Notes: a model not told the origin generated them from the sequence alone. Counted from the first letter of the stretch, positions 1-9,165 are shown. The stretch is 49,569 nucleotides of DNA from Marinobacterium profundum (GCF_001528745.1 NZ_BCNS01000096.1:1-49569); one strand, 5' to 3'. Program-made: numbers and translations.

Positions 1-114
1 TTGAAACTCCTTGATAAAGCAGCCCCGGTCGGCCAGGAAGTTACCTACGGCGGCAACGATGCCGACCTTGCCCGGGCAGGACACTTTAAGAATGTATGCA
101 GGTTTGTTCTTCAT
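1..114 (-). CDS. purU: Formyltetrahydrofolate deformylase PurU, N-terminal part (runs off the window)
   Basis: Only the first 38 codons are present: the gene starts with ATG at 114 on the minus strand and continues past base 1. The visible protein is an ACT-domain N-terminus (ILKVSCPGKVGIVAAVGNFL) as found in PurU, which hydrolyses 10-formyl-THF to formate and THF in the cytoplasm. The next gene upstream, etfA, ends 35 bp away on the same strand, and an AGGA-like ribosome binding site precedes the ATG. PurU genes are commonly found with sarcosine and dimethylglycine oxidation genes, where THF carries the released one-carbon units; the flavoprotein and ETF genes upstream fit that. Another ACT-domain protein cannot be fully excluded because the catalytic domain is outside the window. 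Confidence 0.82.
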   Translation of the reverse strand, partial: MKNKPAYILKVSCPGKVGIVAAVGNFLADRGCFIKEFQ

Positions 115-148
115 CTCGGTTCCTATGTATTTAAAGGTAATCGAAGTC

Positions 149-1078
149 TCAGAGCGCGGCGTCGAGCGCGGGCATCACGTCAAACAGGTCACCGACGATG
201 CCGTAGTCTGCCACCTGGAAGATGGGCGCATCCGGGTCCTTGTTGATCGCCACGATCATCTTGGAGTCCTTCATGCCAGCCAGGTGCTGGATGGCACCAG
301 AGATGCCCACGGCGATATACAGATCAGGCGCCACCACCTTGCCGGTCTGGCCCACCTGGTAATCATTGGGTACAAAGCCGGCATCGACCGCAGCGCGGGA
401 TGCACCCACCGCAGCACCCAGCTTGGCGGCGACTGTATCCAGCAGGACAAAGTTCTCGCCGTTGCCCATGCCGCGACCACCGGAAATCACGATACGTGCC
501 GTGGTCAGTTCCGGGCCTCCGGACTTGGCTTCGGTACGGCTGACAAGACGTGCCAGGGCCTGGGCGGCAGGCGCGTCTATCGCCAGGCATTCGGCGCTGC
601 CGCCGGTAACCGCTACTGCTTCGAACTTGGTGCTGCGTACCGTGATCACCTTGATGGCGTCATGGCTGCGCACTGTGGCCAGGGCGTTACCGGCATAGAT
701 CGGACGCTCAAAGGTGTTGGCATCAATCACGCCGCTGATATCGGAGATCTGCGGTACATCCAGCAGCGCAGCGACGCGGGGCAACAGGTTTTTGGCGAAG
801 GTCGTGGTGGATCCCAGCACATGGCTGTAGCCTTCGGCACAGCGCTGCACCAGCGGCGCCATGTCTTCAGCCAGGGGCTGAGCGAAGAGTTCGCAGTCGG
901 CGCTCAGCACCCGGCGTACACAGGGGATGGCGGCAGCGGCAGCTGTCACCGTGCTGCACTCGCCGCCCAGTACCAGGACATCAATATCGCCACCGATCTG
1001 AGCGGCGGCGCCCAGAGTGTTAAAGGTCGACGAGGCGATGGTACAGTTGTCGTGATCTGCGATGACAAGAATGGTCAT
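149..1078 (-). CDS. etfA: Electron transfer flavoprotein alpha subunit
   Basis: This 309-aa protein is the FAD-binding subunit of ETF, which takes electrons from flavoprotein dehydrogenases and passes them to ETF:ubiquinone oxidoreductase. The C-terminal FAD-binding half is clear: a GGRGMG segment near residue 200, the [20 protein letters not shown] stretch near 245-265, and a [16 protein letters not shown] stretch near 275-290. It lies 11 bp downstream of etfB and just before purU, so the three form an operon. The co-located dimethylglycine/sarcosine dehydrogenase-like gene suggests a dedicated ETF for methylamine demethylation rather than the housekeeping fatty-acid ETF, but this is inferred from position only. 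Length is normal for the family. Confidence 0.95.
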   Translation of the reverse strand: MTILVIADHDNCTIASSTFNTLGAAAQIGGDIDVLVLGGECSTVTAAAAAIPCVRRVLSADCELFAQPLAEDMAPLVQRCAEGYSHVLGSTTTFAKNLLPRVAALLDVPQISDISGVIDANTFERPIYAGNALATVRSHDAIKVITVRSTKFEAVAVTGGSAECLAIDAPAAQALARLVSRTEAKSGGPELTTARIVISGGRGMGNGENFVLLDTVAAKLGAAVGASRAAVDAGFVPNDYQVGQTGKVVAPDLYIAVGISGAIQHLAGMKDSKMIVAINKDPDAPIFQVADYGIVGDLFDVMPALDAAL

Positions 1079-1089
1079 GGTGCGTCTCC

Positions 1090-1842
1090 TTAAGCGATCG
1101 CTGCGTCGTGTTTGAGTTTTTCCACCAGCTCGGCGGCGTTGGCTACCAGCACACTGCCGGTCGTGCGTACCGGGGGCTCAACCACCTTGACCAGTTCCAA
1201 CCGGGGGGTCAGATCGACACCCAGGGACTCGGCGCTGATGCTGTCCAGCGGTTTTTTCTTGGCCTTCATGATGGCCGGCAGGGAGGCAAAGCGCGGCTCC
1301 TGCAGGCGCAGGTCGGCGGTGATAACCGCCGGCAGGTTCAGTGCCACTGTCTCCAGGCCACCGTCCACTTCACGGGTGACTTCAATCTGCTCGCCCGACA
1401 CCTTCAGGCTCGAGGCAAAGGTGCCCTGGGGCCAGCCCAGCAGGGCGGCCAGCATCTGGCCGGTCTGGTTGCAGTCGTCATCGATGGCCTGTTTGCCCAG
1501 CATCACCAGACCCGCGCCTTCCTGCTCGGCCAGAGCCTTGAATGTTTTGGCCACGGACAGCGGCTCGGTGGTGCCGGCGTGCGGCACCAGAATGGCGCGA
1601 TCAGCGCCCATAGCGAGCGCCTGACGCAGGGTGTCCTGGGCCTTTTCCGGGCCTATGGACACGGCGATGACTTCAGTGGCCACGCCCTCTTCCTTCAAGC
1701 GAACCGCCGCCTCGACAGCAACCTCGTCAAAGGGGTTGATGGCCATCTTGACGTTTTCGAGCTCTATAGCTGACCCGTCTGCTTTAGCTCTGATTTGCAC
1801 GTTATAATCAATGACACGCTTTACACCCACTAAAATTTTCAT
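1090..1842 (-). CDS. etfB: Electron transfer flavoprotein beta subunit
   Basis: This 250-aa protein is the AMP-binding beta subunit that pairs with EtfA. It opens with [18 protein letters not shown], the typical EtfB N-terminus, and carries the family stretch with [17 protein letters not shown] around residues 36-52. A strong AGGAGG ribosome binding site lies 5 bases before the ATG at 1842. The stop is 11 bp from the etfA start. Upstream, a 185-bp AT-rich gap with hairpins separates it from the flavoprotein gene on the same strand, so it may have its own promoter or depend on read-through. The gene is clearly more GC-rich than the flavoprotein gene before it. Confidence 0.95.
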   Translation of the reverse strand: MKILVGVKRVIDYNVQIRAKADGSAIELENVKMAINPFDEVAVEAAVRLKEEGVATEVIAVSIGPEKAQDTLRQALAMGADRAILVPHAGTTEPLSVAKTFKALAEQEGAGLVMLGKQAIDDDCNQTGQMLAALLGWPQGTFASSLKVSGEQIEVTREVDGGLETVALNLPAVITADLRLQEPRFASLPAIMKAKKKPLDSISAESLGVDLTPRLELVKVVEPPVRTTGSVLVANAAELVEKLKHDAAIA

Positions 1843-1891
1843 AAATCCTCCTGAAAACTTTCCGACACAACACTCAGAAATATGATTATCT

Positions 1892-1931
1892 AAAATAATT
1901 AGCCAAACCGGCTTTACGATGAAATTATTTT
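1892..1931. other. Nested inverted repeat in the etfB leader region
   Basis: AAAATAATT (1892-1900) is the exact inverse of AATTATTTT (1923-1931), and AGCC/GGCT (1901-1904, 1910-1913) form an inner stem. The symmetric A and T runs could serve as a terminator in either direction, or as a leader structure for etfB. It lies about 50 bp upstream of the etfB start. Function is inferred from the repeat alone. Confidence 0.4.
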
Positions 1932-1958
1932 AAATAACGTTTCCCGATATCTAATTGA

Positions 1959-1987
1959 CAAGAAGCCGATTCAGCCTCAGCTTCTTG
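1959..1987 (-). terminator. Hairpin after the DMGDH-like gene
   Basis: CAAGAAGC (1959-1966) and GCTTCTTG (1980-1987) form a perfect 8-bp stem about 40 bp past the stop of the minus-strand flavoprotein gene. No good T run follows on the minus strand, so this is at best a weak terminator or a 3'-end stabiliser. It may partly uncouple the flavoprotein gene from etfBA-purU. Confidence 0.4.
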
Positions 1988-2027
1988 CCTGTTGATATAC
2001 TCACTTTCAGATTAAAAACTCGAAACC

Positions 2028-4451
2028 TTAAGCTCTAAGTCGAGCATTTTCAGGATCAAACATAGAGTTTTGCACCACCTGGGCCTTATAGGGCTCGCCA
2101 ATGATCTCCACTTCAAACTCAGCGCCTTCATGGGCATAAGCGGGATCAATAAAGCCCATGGCGATATTCTTTTGAACGCGGTGACCGTAACCCGCTGAGG
2201 TAACAGTACCAATCACTTTACCGCCGACGCAGATAGAGTCGCCCGGATGTGCCGCGGCGATTTCACAATCAACTGTCATGGTGACGAATTTCTTGCGTGC
2301 AGGTTGCCCCGCCTTCGCCATCAGAGCCTCTTTACCAGGGAAACTCTCCTTGTCCATGTTAATGAAGCGATTCAGATCACTTTCGAAGGGGTCGAATTCA
2401 GTGATCAAATCCGCTTTCCAGTGACGGTAGCTCTTCTCCAGGCGCATGGATTCGGTTGCCAGCATACCAAACGGCACCAGGCCGAATGCAGAGCCCGCTT
2501 CGTCTAACAGGGAGTGAACAAGGAAGAGTTGCTCATTGGGTACATGCAACTCCCAACCTAGTTCACCGTTAAAGCTAACGCGCATCGCCAGGGTTTCAGC
2601 ATGACCAATGAACACAGGTTTCGCCGTAAGCCAAGGGAAGGCTTTGTTTGACCAATCTGTACGAGGAGACAAGGACGCAAGCAAGTCACGAGACTTGGGA
2701 CCCGAAACCACCAAAATGGTGTGACTATTCGTCATTGGCGTAATCACAACACCTCCATCTTTGGGAAGACGGGTGCGCAACCAATCCATATCGTGATACT
2801 CAGAAGCCGCCGCAGAGCCATACCAGAAGGTATCATCTGAAAGTTTAGCCAGTGTTGCTTCGCCCGCTACATTACCTTTACCGGTAAGGAAGTAGCACAA
2901 GCCAACGCGACCTACTGTTTTCGGCACATTGGAACACATCAGGCTGTCTAGCCATTCAGCCGCTTTAGGACCTTTGATTTCGTAACGGTTAAAGCCACTG
3001 ACTTCCATCATGCCAACACCTTCATGTACCGCTTTGATTTCGGCGGCAACAACCTTCTCGGTATCGGTAAAACGGAAGCTGTGCTTGAATTCAAAATCAG
3101 CATCAGGCTTGTAGAACATGGCGCGTTCCCAGCCATTCACCACTCCAAACTCGGCATTTTTTGCTTTCAACACCGGGTAGATTGGCGTGGTTTTCGCCAA
3201 ACGGCCTGCCGGGCGGAACTCATGGGGCATATGGAAGCGGAATTCATTTTGGTAATCTTCTACCGCTTTACGAGCAGTAAATTCAGTGTTCGCATGGCGT
3301 GTGAAACGTGCTGGGTCAATCGCCCAGGTATCCCACTCTGACTCACCGTGAACGATGATTTCGGCCAGGATCTTACCGTGACCACCACCCTCACCCAAAC
3401 CGGCACGAAGACCGATAATAGAATAGAGGTTATCGAATCCAGGGGTCTTGCCTACGAGCGGGTTACCATCGGCAGAATAAGTGATTGGGCCATTGACGAT
3501 GCTGCGGATACCGGTTCTTTCCAGGCATGGCATACGCTTAAAGACACGCTCCATGTTATCCAGGCAGCGATCCAGGTCATCAGGGCAAAGTGCGTTAACA
3601 AAGTTAGGGTCTATACCGTCCATGCCCCAGGTTTTACAACGCTGCTCATAAATACCCACCAGCAAACCGTCTTTTTCCTGGCGGCTATAGAAATCGTCGA
3701 GTGGGTCACGCAGCAAAGGAACGCGTTTTCCAAAGGCCTGTATTTCGGGTATAGATTCGGTCAGGAAGTACATGTGTTCCATCGAAATAACAGGGTACTT
3801 AACCCCTATCATGTCACCGATTTCATTCACTCGATAACCACCGGCATTGACAACTTTTTCACAGGTGATATCGCCATTTACAGTTTGAACGACCCATTCA
3901 CCATTCGGCTTTTGATAGACATTCTCAACGGGACAGTGACGATATATTTCGGCGCCTGCTTTACGAGCCGCACGCGCCAATGCCTGGGTAAGCTGAGCGG
4001 GATCGATGTCACCATCCAGCGGATCCCAAAGACCGCCCAACAGCTCATGGGTTTCAATCAGCGGGTGACGCTTGGCACATTCAGCCGCATCAATTAATTC
4101 AAAATCGACGCCCATTCCTTTTGCCAGCGAAATAAAGTGTTTATAGCCATCGAGATGATCTTGGGTTGATGCTAATCGAATACCGCCGGAAGCATGATGG
4201 TAGTTGATGGGGTTTTCAGGGTCGGCAGCCAACTCTTTGTAAAGCTTGATGCTATGGCTCTTTAATCCGACCATCGTCTGAACCGCACCAAAATTGGTAA
4301 CCTGAGCGGCGGAATGCCAGGTCGTACCGGATGTCAGCTCGTTCCTTTCGACCAGTACAACGTCTGTCCAGCCTTCACGAGTCAAGTGGTAGAGGGTGCT
4401 ACAACCACCGATTCCACCACCAATAATCACTACCTTACAATGCTTCTTCAT
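2028..4451 (-). CDS. Dimethylglycine/sarcosine dehydrogenase-like flavoprotein (DAO-GcvT fusion)
   Basis: This 807-aa protein should oxidatively demethylate an N-methylated glycine (dimethylglycine or sarcosine), passing electrons to ETF and one-carbon units to THF. Residues 11-16 are the dinucleotide motif GGGIGG. Residues 41-48 read SGTTWHSA, with His46 at the place where mitochondrial DMGDH and SarDH attach FAD covalently. The DAO domain covers about 1-370, followed by an FAO_M segment and a GcvT folate-binding domain (about 430-807). An AAGGAAAAG ribosome binding site precedes ATG 4451. etfBA and purU follow on the same strand and support the role. Dimethylglycine, sarcosine and related substrates cannot be told apart from sequence. 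Base composition is noticeably more AT-rich than the ETF genes. Confidence 0.85.
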   Translation of the reverse strand: MKKHCKVVIIGGGIGGCSTLYHLTREGWTDVVLVERNELTSGTTWHSAAQVTNFGAVQTMVGLKSHSIKLYKELAADPENPINYHHASGGIRLASTQDHLDGYKHFISLAKGMGVDFELIDAAECAKRHPLIETHELLGGLWDPLDGDIDPAQLTQALARAARKAGAEIYRHCPVENVYQKPNGEWVVQTVNGDITCEKVVNAGGYRVNEIGDMIGVKYPVISMEHMYFLTESIPEIQAFGKRVPLLRDPLDDFYSRQEKDGLLVGIYEQRCKTWGMDGIDPNFVNALCPDDLDRCLDNMERVFKRMPCLERTGIRSIVNGPITYSADGNPLVGKTPGFDNLYSIIGLRAGLGEGGGHGKILAEIIVHGESEWDTWAIDPARFTRHANTEFTARKAVEDYQNEFRFHMPHEFRPAGRLAKTTPIYPVLKAKNAEFGVVNGWERAMFYKPDADFEFKHSFRFTDTEKVVAAEIKAVHEGVGMMEVSGFNRYEIKGPKAAEWLDSLMCSNVPKTVGRVGLCYFLTGKGNVAGEATLAKLSDDTFWYGSAAASEYHDMDWLRTRLPKDGGVVITPMTNSHTILVVSGPKSRDLLASLSPRTDWSNKAFPWLTAKPVFIGHAETLAMRVSFNGELGWELHVPNEQLFLVHSLLDEAGSAFGLVPFGMLATESMRLEKSYRHWKADLITEFDPFESDLNRFINMDKESFPGKEALMAKAGQPARKKFVTMTVDCEIAAAHPGDSICVGGKVIGTVTSAGYGHRVQKNIAMGFIDPAYAHEGAEFEVEIIGEPYKAQVVQNSMFDPENARLRA

Positions 4452-4529
4452 GACTTTTCCTTAGTGTGTGTTTTCGCAACACCCGCCCATATAGCTGGCC
4501 TTACTTACAGGGCTTGGTTTCAGGTTTAT

Positions 4530-4559
4530 TTAATAATCTAGGCCAAACCACCCAAACAA
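4530..4559 (-). promoter_or_regulatory. Putative sigma70 promoter of the DMGDH-like gene
   Basis: On the minus strand a TTGTTT -35 box (4554-4559) is followed 18 bp later by a TATTAA -10 box (4530-4535), about 80 bp before the start codon at 4451. The -35 box touches the LacI-type palindrome. Both boxes are imperfect, so this is a prediction only. Confidence 0.45.
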
Positions 4560-4575
4560 TGAAAGCGCTTTCATT
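4558..4575. promoter_or_regulatory. LacI-family operator, perfect 18-bp palindrome
   Basis: AATGAAAGCGCTTTCATT is a perfect palindrome with the central CG and the TGAAAGCGCTTTCA core typical of LacI/GalR operators. It lies about 107 bp upstream of the flavoprotein start and abuts its predicted -35 box. The LacI regulator encoded at 5072-6100 is the obvious candidate to bind it. Pairing of this site with that protein is inferred from proximity and consensus. Confidence 0.8.
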
Positions 4576-5071
4576 TTTAACACCACACATCTCCATACGC
4601 AATACACTGACTGAATTTTTTAATTATATTTACAGGTTGCTTGAGATCATTTGGGCATATGAGCCGTCAGAACCCTAAGGACAAATGCACTCTCAAGGGG
4701 CATTTTTTCATGCTTATTAAGGTGATCGCACCATTTGAACGCACAAACAGCATCGACAGGAGATAATATAACTTATTGATTTTTATATAAAATAAATATA
4801 AATAACTCTGTAAACAACAACCCTTAGCTAACTATCGGGTCAAAGATACTCGCCCCCCTTCATGACTGAACCTACTCGGCCACCCGAATGAAAAAGCCGT
4901 CGCTGACAGCCAAGCAGCAGGCCCGCTTTCAGGTATCAGCCTGCCAGGATCTGCCGAGCAGAGTGTCTCCAGCGGCAGGGTAATGCTCCCCTTTCAGGCA
5001 AGCTGAAGGTGGCGCGATCCAAGTCTCACTTTCGGATAACCCTAGGGGAATAGCGCTAAGAAGCAGTTAAA

Positions 5072-6100
5072 TCAAGGTGGGCTAGAGCATGACTTCCGTA
5101 CCACCAATTCAACATCCAAAGTCGGAGGAAAGCCCACATCTTCGCCTTTTAGCCTGGAGATCAGATATTCCGCGGAGAGTAAACTTATCTGCTGCTGGGG
5201 AGTTCTTAGTGTCGTTAATGGAGGCGTCAAATGAGGTGCCAGCCAGGTATCATCAAACCCGGTAATAGAGACCTCTCCAGGCACATCAACTCCCAGTATT
5301 TTACTCTCAAAAACAGCACCATAGGCCAGGGGATCCGAACCACAGACTATTGCGGTCGGCCGGCTAGAGCCAGACATTAAGATACGAAATGCCTCCTGTC
5401 CATGTTCAACCCCAAAAGGTCTTTCGATAACAAGCTCATCAGGCAAGCTTAAATTATGTCGAGCCAAGGCAGCACGCACGCCCTGTAAGCGATTGTATGC
5501 TCGATCATTCCCTTGCAAAATACCCGAGATCATGGCAAATTTTCTATGCCCTACTCCTACTAGGTAATCTGTAATTCTTGCGGCTGCAGCATGATTATCA
5601 AACCCCACACAAGGGTGTTCGCCCAAACCATCCGTAACCCAAGTGATAATGTATGGAATTTTTTTGCTATTGAGCAAAGTGTAAACAGACTCATCGCGTG
5701 ACAAGCCGACAAGTAATATTGCGTCGACGCCATGGGAAACCATCTGGTTAATCTGGAGACGTTCTTTTTCAGTAGAATAGTTAGAAGATGCCACAACCGT
5801 CGTGTAGCCTTCATTCGAAATACGATGTTGAAAATACTCAAGAAAACGCCCAAAAAGGGTGTCATCCAATGACGGAACTATAACACCAATCATACGCGAC
5901 CGGTTGGACGCGAGGGTACGTGCAGCCGCATGGGGAACGTAGTTTAGAATTTTTATTGCCTCCTCTATTTTCTTCTTACTACGCTCACTAACAACGCTCG
6001 GATTATTTAGAAATCGCGATACTGTCGCGGGCGATACGTCTGCGTGCCGGGCCACATCATCCAAAGTCGGATTATTAGATGAAGTCGTTAATTTTTTCAT
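5072..6100 (-). CDS. LacI/GalR-family transcriptional regulator
   Basis: This 342-aa protein has a LacI HTH at residues 12-35 (TLDDVARHADVSPATVSRFL), a hinge helix ending in AARTLASNRSR, and a periplasmic-binding-protein-like effector domain from about residue 65. It should bind DNA as a dimer and respond to a small ligand. The only strong LacI-type operator nearby is the palindrome at 4558-4575, in front of the DMGDH-like gene, so it probably controls that gene; the ligand could be a methylated glycine or betaine, but nothing in the sequence shows this. LacI members usually sense sugars, so control of a demethylase would be unusual. The gene is relatively AT-rich, like the flavoprotein gene. 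Confidence 0.9.
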   Translation of the reverse strand: MKKLTTSSNNPTLDDVARHADVSPATVSRFLNNPSVVSERSKKKIEEAIKILNYVPHAAARTLASNRSRMIGVIVPSLDDTLFGRFLEYFQHRISNEGYTTVVASSNYSTEKERLQINQMVSHGVDAILLVGLSRDESVYTLLNSKKIPYIITWVTDGLGEHPCVGFDNHAAAARITDYLVGVGHRKFAMISGILQGNDRAYNRLQGVRAALARHNLSLPDELVIERPFGVEHGQEAFRILMSGSSRPTAIVCGSDPLAYGAVFESKILGVDVPGEVSITGFDDTWLAPHLTPPLTTLRTPQQQISLLSAEYLISRLKGEDVGFPPTLDVELVVRKSCSSPP

Positions 6101-6698
6101 ACAGCTAACCTCAAACCGCCAGGCAAAAATCGAAGTCGATCAATATCATCAACTATCATTAAAAGTCAAATGCGGTATTTACGGTCTTTAGATATGCCAA
6201 CCACCCCAATAAGTCAAAAAATCCACTATGAAAACCCCTTCTTCCAGGGCAACGGAATCGAAGCCTTCATCAAAAACGTTATAGTGTGCGGCCATTAACT
6301 CATGGGTGCCCTTCTGCTTGCTCTGCTTACCCCGCAACCGGGCCAGGCCGGAAACTCCCCGGCCTGCAAACGGGACAGTCCGCGTCTAAGACACCTGCCA
6401 TCAGGCACCCTGCACCTCCTGTGCTGATTGCTCGCTGTGGTGAGCCATATCTCATCGCGGTCGCGATCACTACGATACAACCTTCTGCCGTGTGTGGCTT
6501 ATCTTCAGGCACATTCCGTCATCAGAGGCGAGCAAGCGCCCTGCCGATCCGGCATCGCTAACACCTGCACTGAGTTCGGTGCCAGGCAATAGACCAACAG
6601 CCATTGAAAGACGCACAAAAAACGGCCAACCCACCTATGCGAAGAGTTGGCCGTCGCCTCATTTCATTCAGAGCCGACCGGACAAGGCCCATTTTTGA
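6101..6698. other. Gene-free region between lacI and tynA
   Basis: About 600 bp separate two minus-strand genes. No ORF here has homology I recognise. A 34-codon plus-strand ORF (6194-6298) begins with ATG but has no ribosome binding site. The tynA terminator occupies 6617-6654. The lacI promoter should lie within the first 150 bp. Composition becomes GC-rich after 6290. Confidence 0.5.
6617..6654 (-). terminator. Rho-independent terminator of tynA
   Basis: ACGGCCAAC (6622-6630) and GTTGGCCGT (6646-6654) form a perfect 9-bp stem. Read on the minus strand it is followed by TTTTTT (complement of 6617-6622). It lies 45 bp beyond the tynA stop codon. Confidence 0.9.
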
Positions 6699-8972
6699 TT
6701 AATGTTGGTGCGGCGTTTCTTTGGGCAAGTTTAATGTGGGAGTTTGGTCAAAGAAGTTCCAGGGCTTCAGCATGGCATGAACATATTCAGTCGGCATCAT
6801 CGGCCACTCTTCTGCACGGGCAATGTGTGTTGCGCCGGTGGTCATCCAGAGTACATTGTCTTCATTTTGAATCGACTGATTGTCGTCCGTGTAGGCTTTG
6901 AGCCCCGTATCGGTTTTTGCCTGATTGGGGTATTTGCCTTCAGGGAAGCGTTCTTCAGGGTTGTATTGCGTTACCCAGATTTGCTTGTCCATAAAGTTCA
7001 CCCGCTTGTACAGCCATTCATCCGGACTGAATAACGCCCCCTTGGCGATGGGATGAGTGCCGCCAGCAAACGGAATAACCTGATACGACACCGGGTTCCC
7101 CATGCGGTTTTCTTTATTGGTGTTGGTCATCAGACGAATGGTCGACGGATCAAATTTCTGAATCGCTTCCTGCTCGTTTGGCACGATCCGTTCATTGGTG
7201 GTCATGACACTTTTGCGAGGGCCACCTGCGGTGTTTTTCGCCACTACAGGGTCGATCTCCATCAACGAGTTTTGCTCGCCATCAACGTCCAGATCCAATC
7301 GGAAATTATAGATATGCTGGTGCGTGGTTCCGACGATGTTGTGGTCAATCAGGGTGCCATAACGCGTGTCCTCTTTTGCGGTGGCATCGTGCATGGTACG
7401 CGCGTTAACACCTTTGACTGCTTCGATTCCGGACGCGCCCACATCCAGCTTGATAGTGCCATTGGCCAGTAACACCCAATCAAACATGTAGTCGTAGTTG
7501 CCAATAGTGCTGATCCAGCGCACCACTAATTCACGACGGGCGCGGCTTTCATTGCGAGAGTCGCCCTTCATTTTATAGTGCTTGTATTCAGGGCCTGCGT
7601 AGCGCTCAAAAATGGCGATGGCGTTGGGAATGGTATAAGGCTCACCATTGCTGTCGGCGACGGTCGCAGGGAAAAGCCTGGCGTTCGTCGGCACATCTGA
7701 TCCGAGTTCCAGCGGCGAGGTTAAAACGCCCATGCCATAATCACCCGAGTCCAGATACGCCTTGAAATACCAGCCTGTATCCGGGTCGCCATAGGGAACG
7801 ATCATGCCACCGAGGGAGCCTTCATACATCACTTTGCGTTTGGTGCCACCATCGTTATAGGTCAAGGTGGAAAGTACAAGACCCACCCGCGAATCCAGCT
7901 TCAGGTGGAAGTCCCAGTTTTGCCAATGCACCATATTGCCATTCATGCTGTAGTTAGGGCCTTGCGGCTCACTCACGATCAGCGGTTTTACCAGCGCTTT
8001 CTCTTTTAAGTCTCGGCCATCGTAGGGACGTGGCGTCAGGGGAACCGGGATCACACCGTCGTCCTCGATCTTCAAGACGGACTCGGTTTCCAGGTCGACC
8101 ACCGCCACCAAACCTTCAATGGGGTGGGCCCAAAAGTTGCCATCACCAACATTCAGGTAAGACACTACTTTAAGCAGGCGCTGCTCTTGCTTCAAACCAT
8201 CGGCTTCTTCAAAGTAACCGACAGTGAGCGGGGTCGCGATGACTTTACTCACATCATGAATATCGCGTTTCGCCAGAGCTTGTGCATATGCCGGGCTGTT
8301 TTCGATGACCTTTTGCACCGTGACCATATCATCCAGTATCACCATGCCATGGGCACCTTCGATAGGCTCCCAGCGTGTCACCGTTTTGCTGCCAAGGTCT
8401 ACGGTGCCTTCAATGACCTGTTTTCCATCCAGAACCGTAAAGTTGGCCAGGCGCTGGAAGGTCTGGTTGCCGCCAAAGGTCCAGTCCCAGACCCTGGCTT
8501 TGTCCTGCTCGGCCAACAGGATTTCCGTAAAACGCAAATTATCCTTGTAATGTGCCGATTGCCTGACCACCTGGCTTGCCAAAGCGATTTCATCGGCACT
8601 CAATGGATCCATCGGATGCACACCTGCGCTCACGGCAAAAGTTTGTAACAGCTGGTTTTGCAAAACTTCGTTGGCAAACTGACTGTCTACCAGAACCTGG
8701 CCATTCTCGACCTTGATAGGCGCCATCAAGTCGATAATTTTGCCATTCACTTCAGCCTGTCTTTCTCCAACGGTAGCCCTGATATGCACCTCACCCTTGT
8801 TGATATGTACCTGCTGCGCATCCTGGTCAAAAAACATGGAGGCTCCCGTGCTCTCCAACGACGACTCCAGCGTGATGTACTCCACCGGACTACCGTGGCC
8901 AAGAACCACAGGGCTGCTTAATGCACCACATAGCATGAGCGCTTTGACCAGCGCCTTTGGTTTAAACGTCAT
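6699..8972 (-). CDS. tynA: Primary-amine oxidase (copper/TPQ amine oxidase), periplasmic
   Basis: This 757-aa enzyme, the same length as E. coli TynA, oxidises primary amines such as tyramine or phenylethylamine to aldehydes with release of ammonia and peroxide. An N-terminal signal peptide (about residues 1-25, ending near LGHG) sends it to the periplasm. The TPQ cofactor motif TIGNYDY is present (the first Tyr of NYDY is modified), as are the copper ligands HQH in GTTHQHIYNF and the third His in TTGATHIARAEEWP. Overall resemblance to the enterobacterial enzyme is very high, including the MHDxTAKxDTRYGTLIDHN stretch. The gene ends with a clear terminator and is divergent from an AraC regulator that probably controls it. 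No aldehyde dehydrogenase is adjacent. Confidence 0.96.
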   Translation of the reverse strand: MTFKPKALVKALMLCGALSSPVVLGHGSPVEYITLESSLESTGASMFFDQDAQQVHINKGEVHIRATVGERQAEVNGKIIDLMAPIKVENGQVLVDSQFANEVLQNQLLQTFAVSAGVHPMDPLSADEIALASQVVRQSAHYKDNLRFTEILLAEQDKARVWDWTFGGNQTFQRLANFTVLDGKQVIEGTVDLGSKTVTRWEPIEGAHGMVILDDMVTVQKVIENSPAYAQALAKRDIHDVSKVIATPLTVGYFEEADGLKQEQRLLKVVSYLNVGDGNFWAHPIEGLVAVVDLETESVLKIEDDGVIPVPLTPRPYDGRDLKEKALVKPLIVSEPQGPNYSMNGNMVHWQNWDFHLKLDSRVGLVLSTLTYNDGGTKRKVMYEGSLGGMIVPYGDPDTGWYFKAYLDSGDYGMGVLTSPLELGSDVPTNARLFPATVADSNGEPYTIPNAIAIFERYAGPEYKHYKMKGDSRNESRARRELVVRWISTIGNYDYMFDWVLLANGTIKLDVGASGIEAVKGVNARTMHDATAKEDTRYGTLIDHNIVGTTHQHIYNFRLDLDVDGEQNSLMEIDPVVAKNTAGGPRKSVMTTNERIVPNEQEAIQKFDPSTIRLMTNTNKENRMGNPVSYQVIPFAGGTHPIAKGALFSPDEWLYKRVNFMDKQIWVTQYNPEERFPEGKYPNQAKTDTGLKAYTDDNQSIQNEDNVLWMTTGATHIARAEEWPMMPTEYVHAMLKPWNFFDQTPTLNLPKETPHQH

Positions 8973-9165
8973 TGCGATGTTCCTTGTTTATCTAGTTTCT
9001 GCTACTCGCTTAAATAATCATGACAAGGCTCCATCGGCGGGTATTGTAAAAAACGGACGATATAGACACATCGAAAAATTGGCACATTCCATGCTTATTA
9101 AGTGGACTTTGGCGTAAAAAACCAGCCATTTGACCAACGGTGGTGCGAAGCATCTGGAGCATGGA
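8973..9165. promoter_or_regulatory. Divergent promoter region tynA / araC-type gene
   Basis: This 193-bp spacer between divergent genes must hold both promoters. It is AT-rich around 9005-9100. A near-repeat, TTGGCA at 9079-9084 and TTTGGCG at 9108-9114, could be AraC-type half sites. I see no unambiguous -35/-10 pair. Confidence 0.4.

Larger units (their letters stand above)
4452..5071. other. Gene-free 620-bp regulatory region between DMGDH-like and lacI genes
   Basis: I see no credible gene here. It holds the promoter and palindromic operator of the flavoprotein gene (described separately), an AT-rich stretch at about 4750-4815, and a GC-richer block at about 4880-5040 downstream of lacI. 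That block contains two copies of CTTTCAGGYA (4926-4935 and 4991-5000). It also contains a weak hairpin near 4890-4910 that, read on the minus strand, is followed by TTTTT and could end the lacI transcript. Confidence 0.6.

Noticed and set aside
11-1093. A long open frame on the plus strand antisense to etfA.
   Set aside because: It mirrors etfA codon structure in GC-rich DNA; the minus-strand product is a clear EtfA.
6194-6298. A 34-codon plus-strand ORF (MPTTPISQKIHYENPFFQGN at the start) divergent from lacI.
   Set aside because: No ribosome binding site and no recognisable family; possible but unsupported.
6286-6698. Short overlapping reading frames on both strands upstream of the tynA terminator.
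   Set aside because: Proline/arginine-rich translations with no start signals; typical of GC-rich spacer DNA.
4709-9102. The 13-mer CATGCTTATTAAG occurs at 4709-4721 and 9090-9102, in two promoter regions.
   Set aside because: Several dozen shared 13-mers are expected by chance in a 50-kb window, and the flanks differ.
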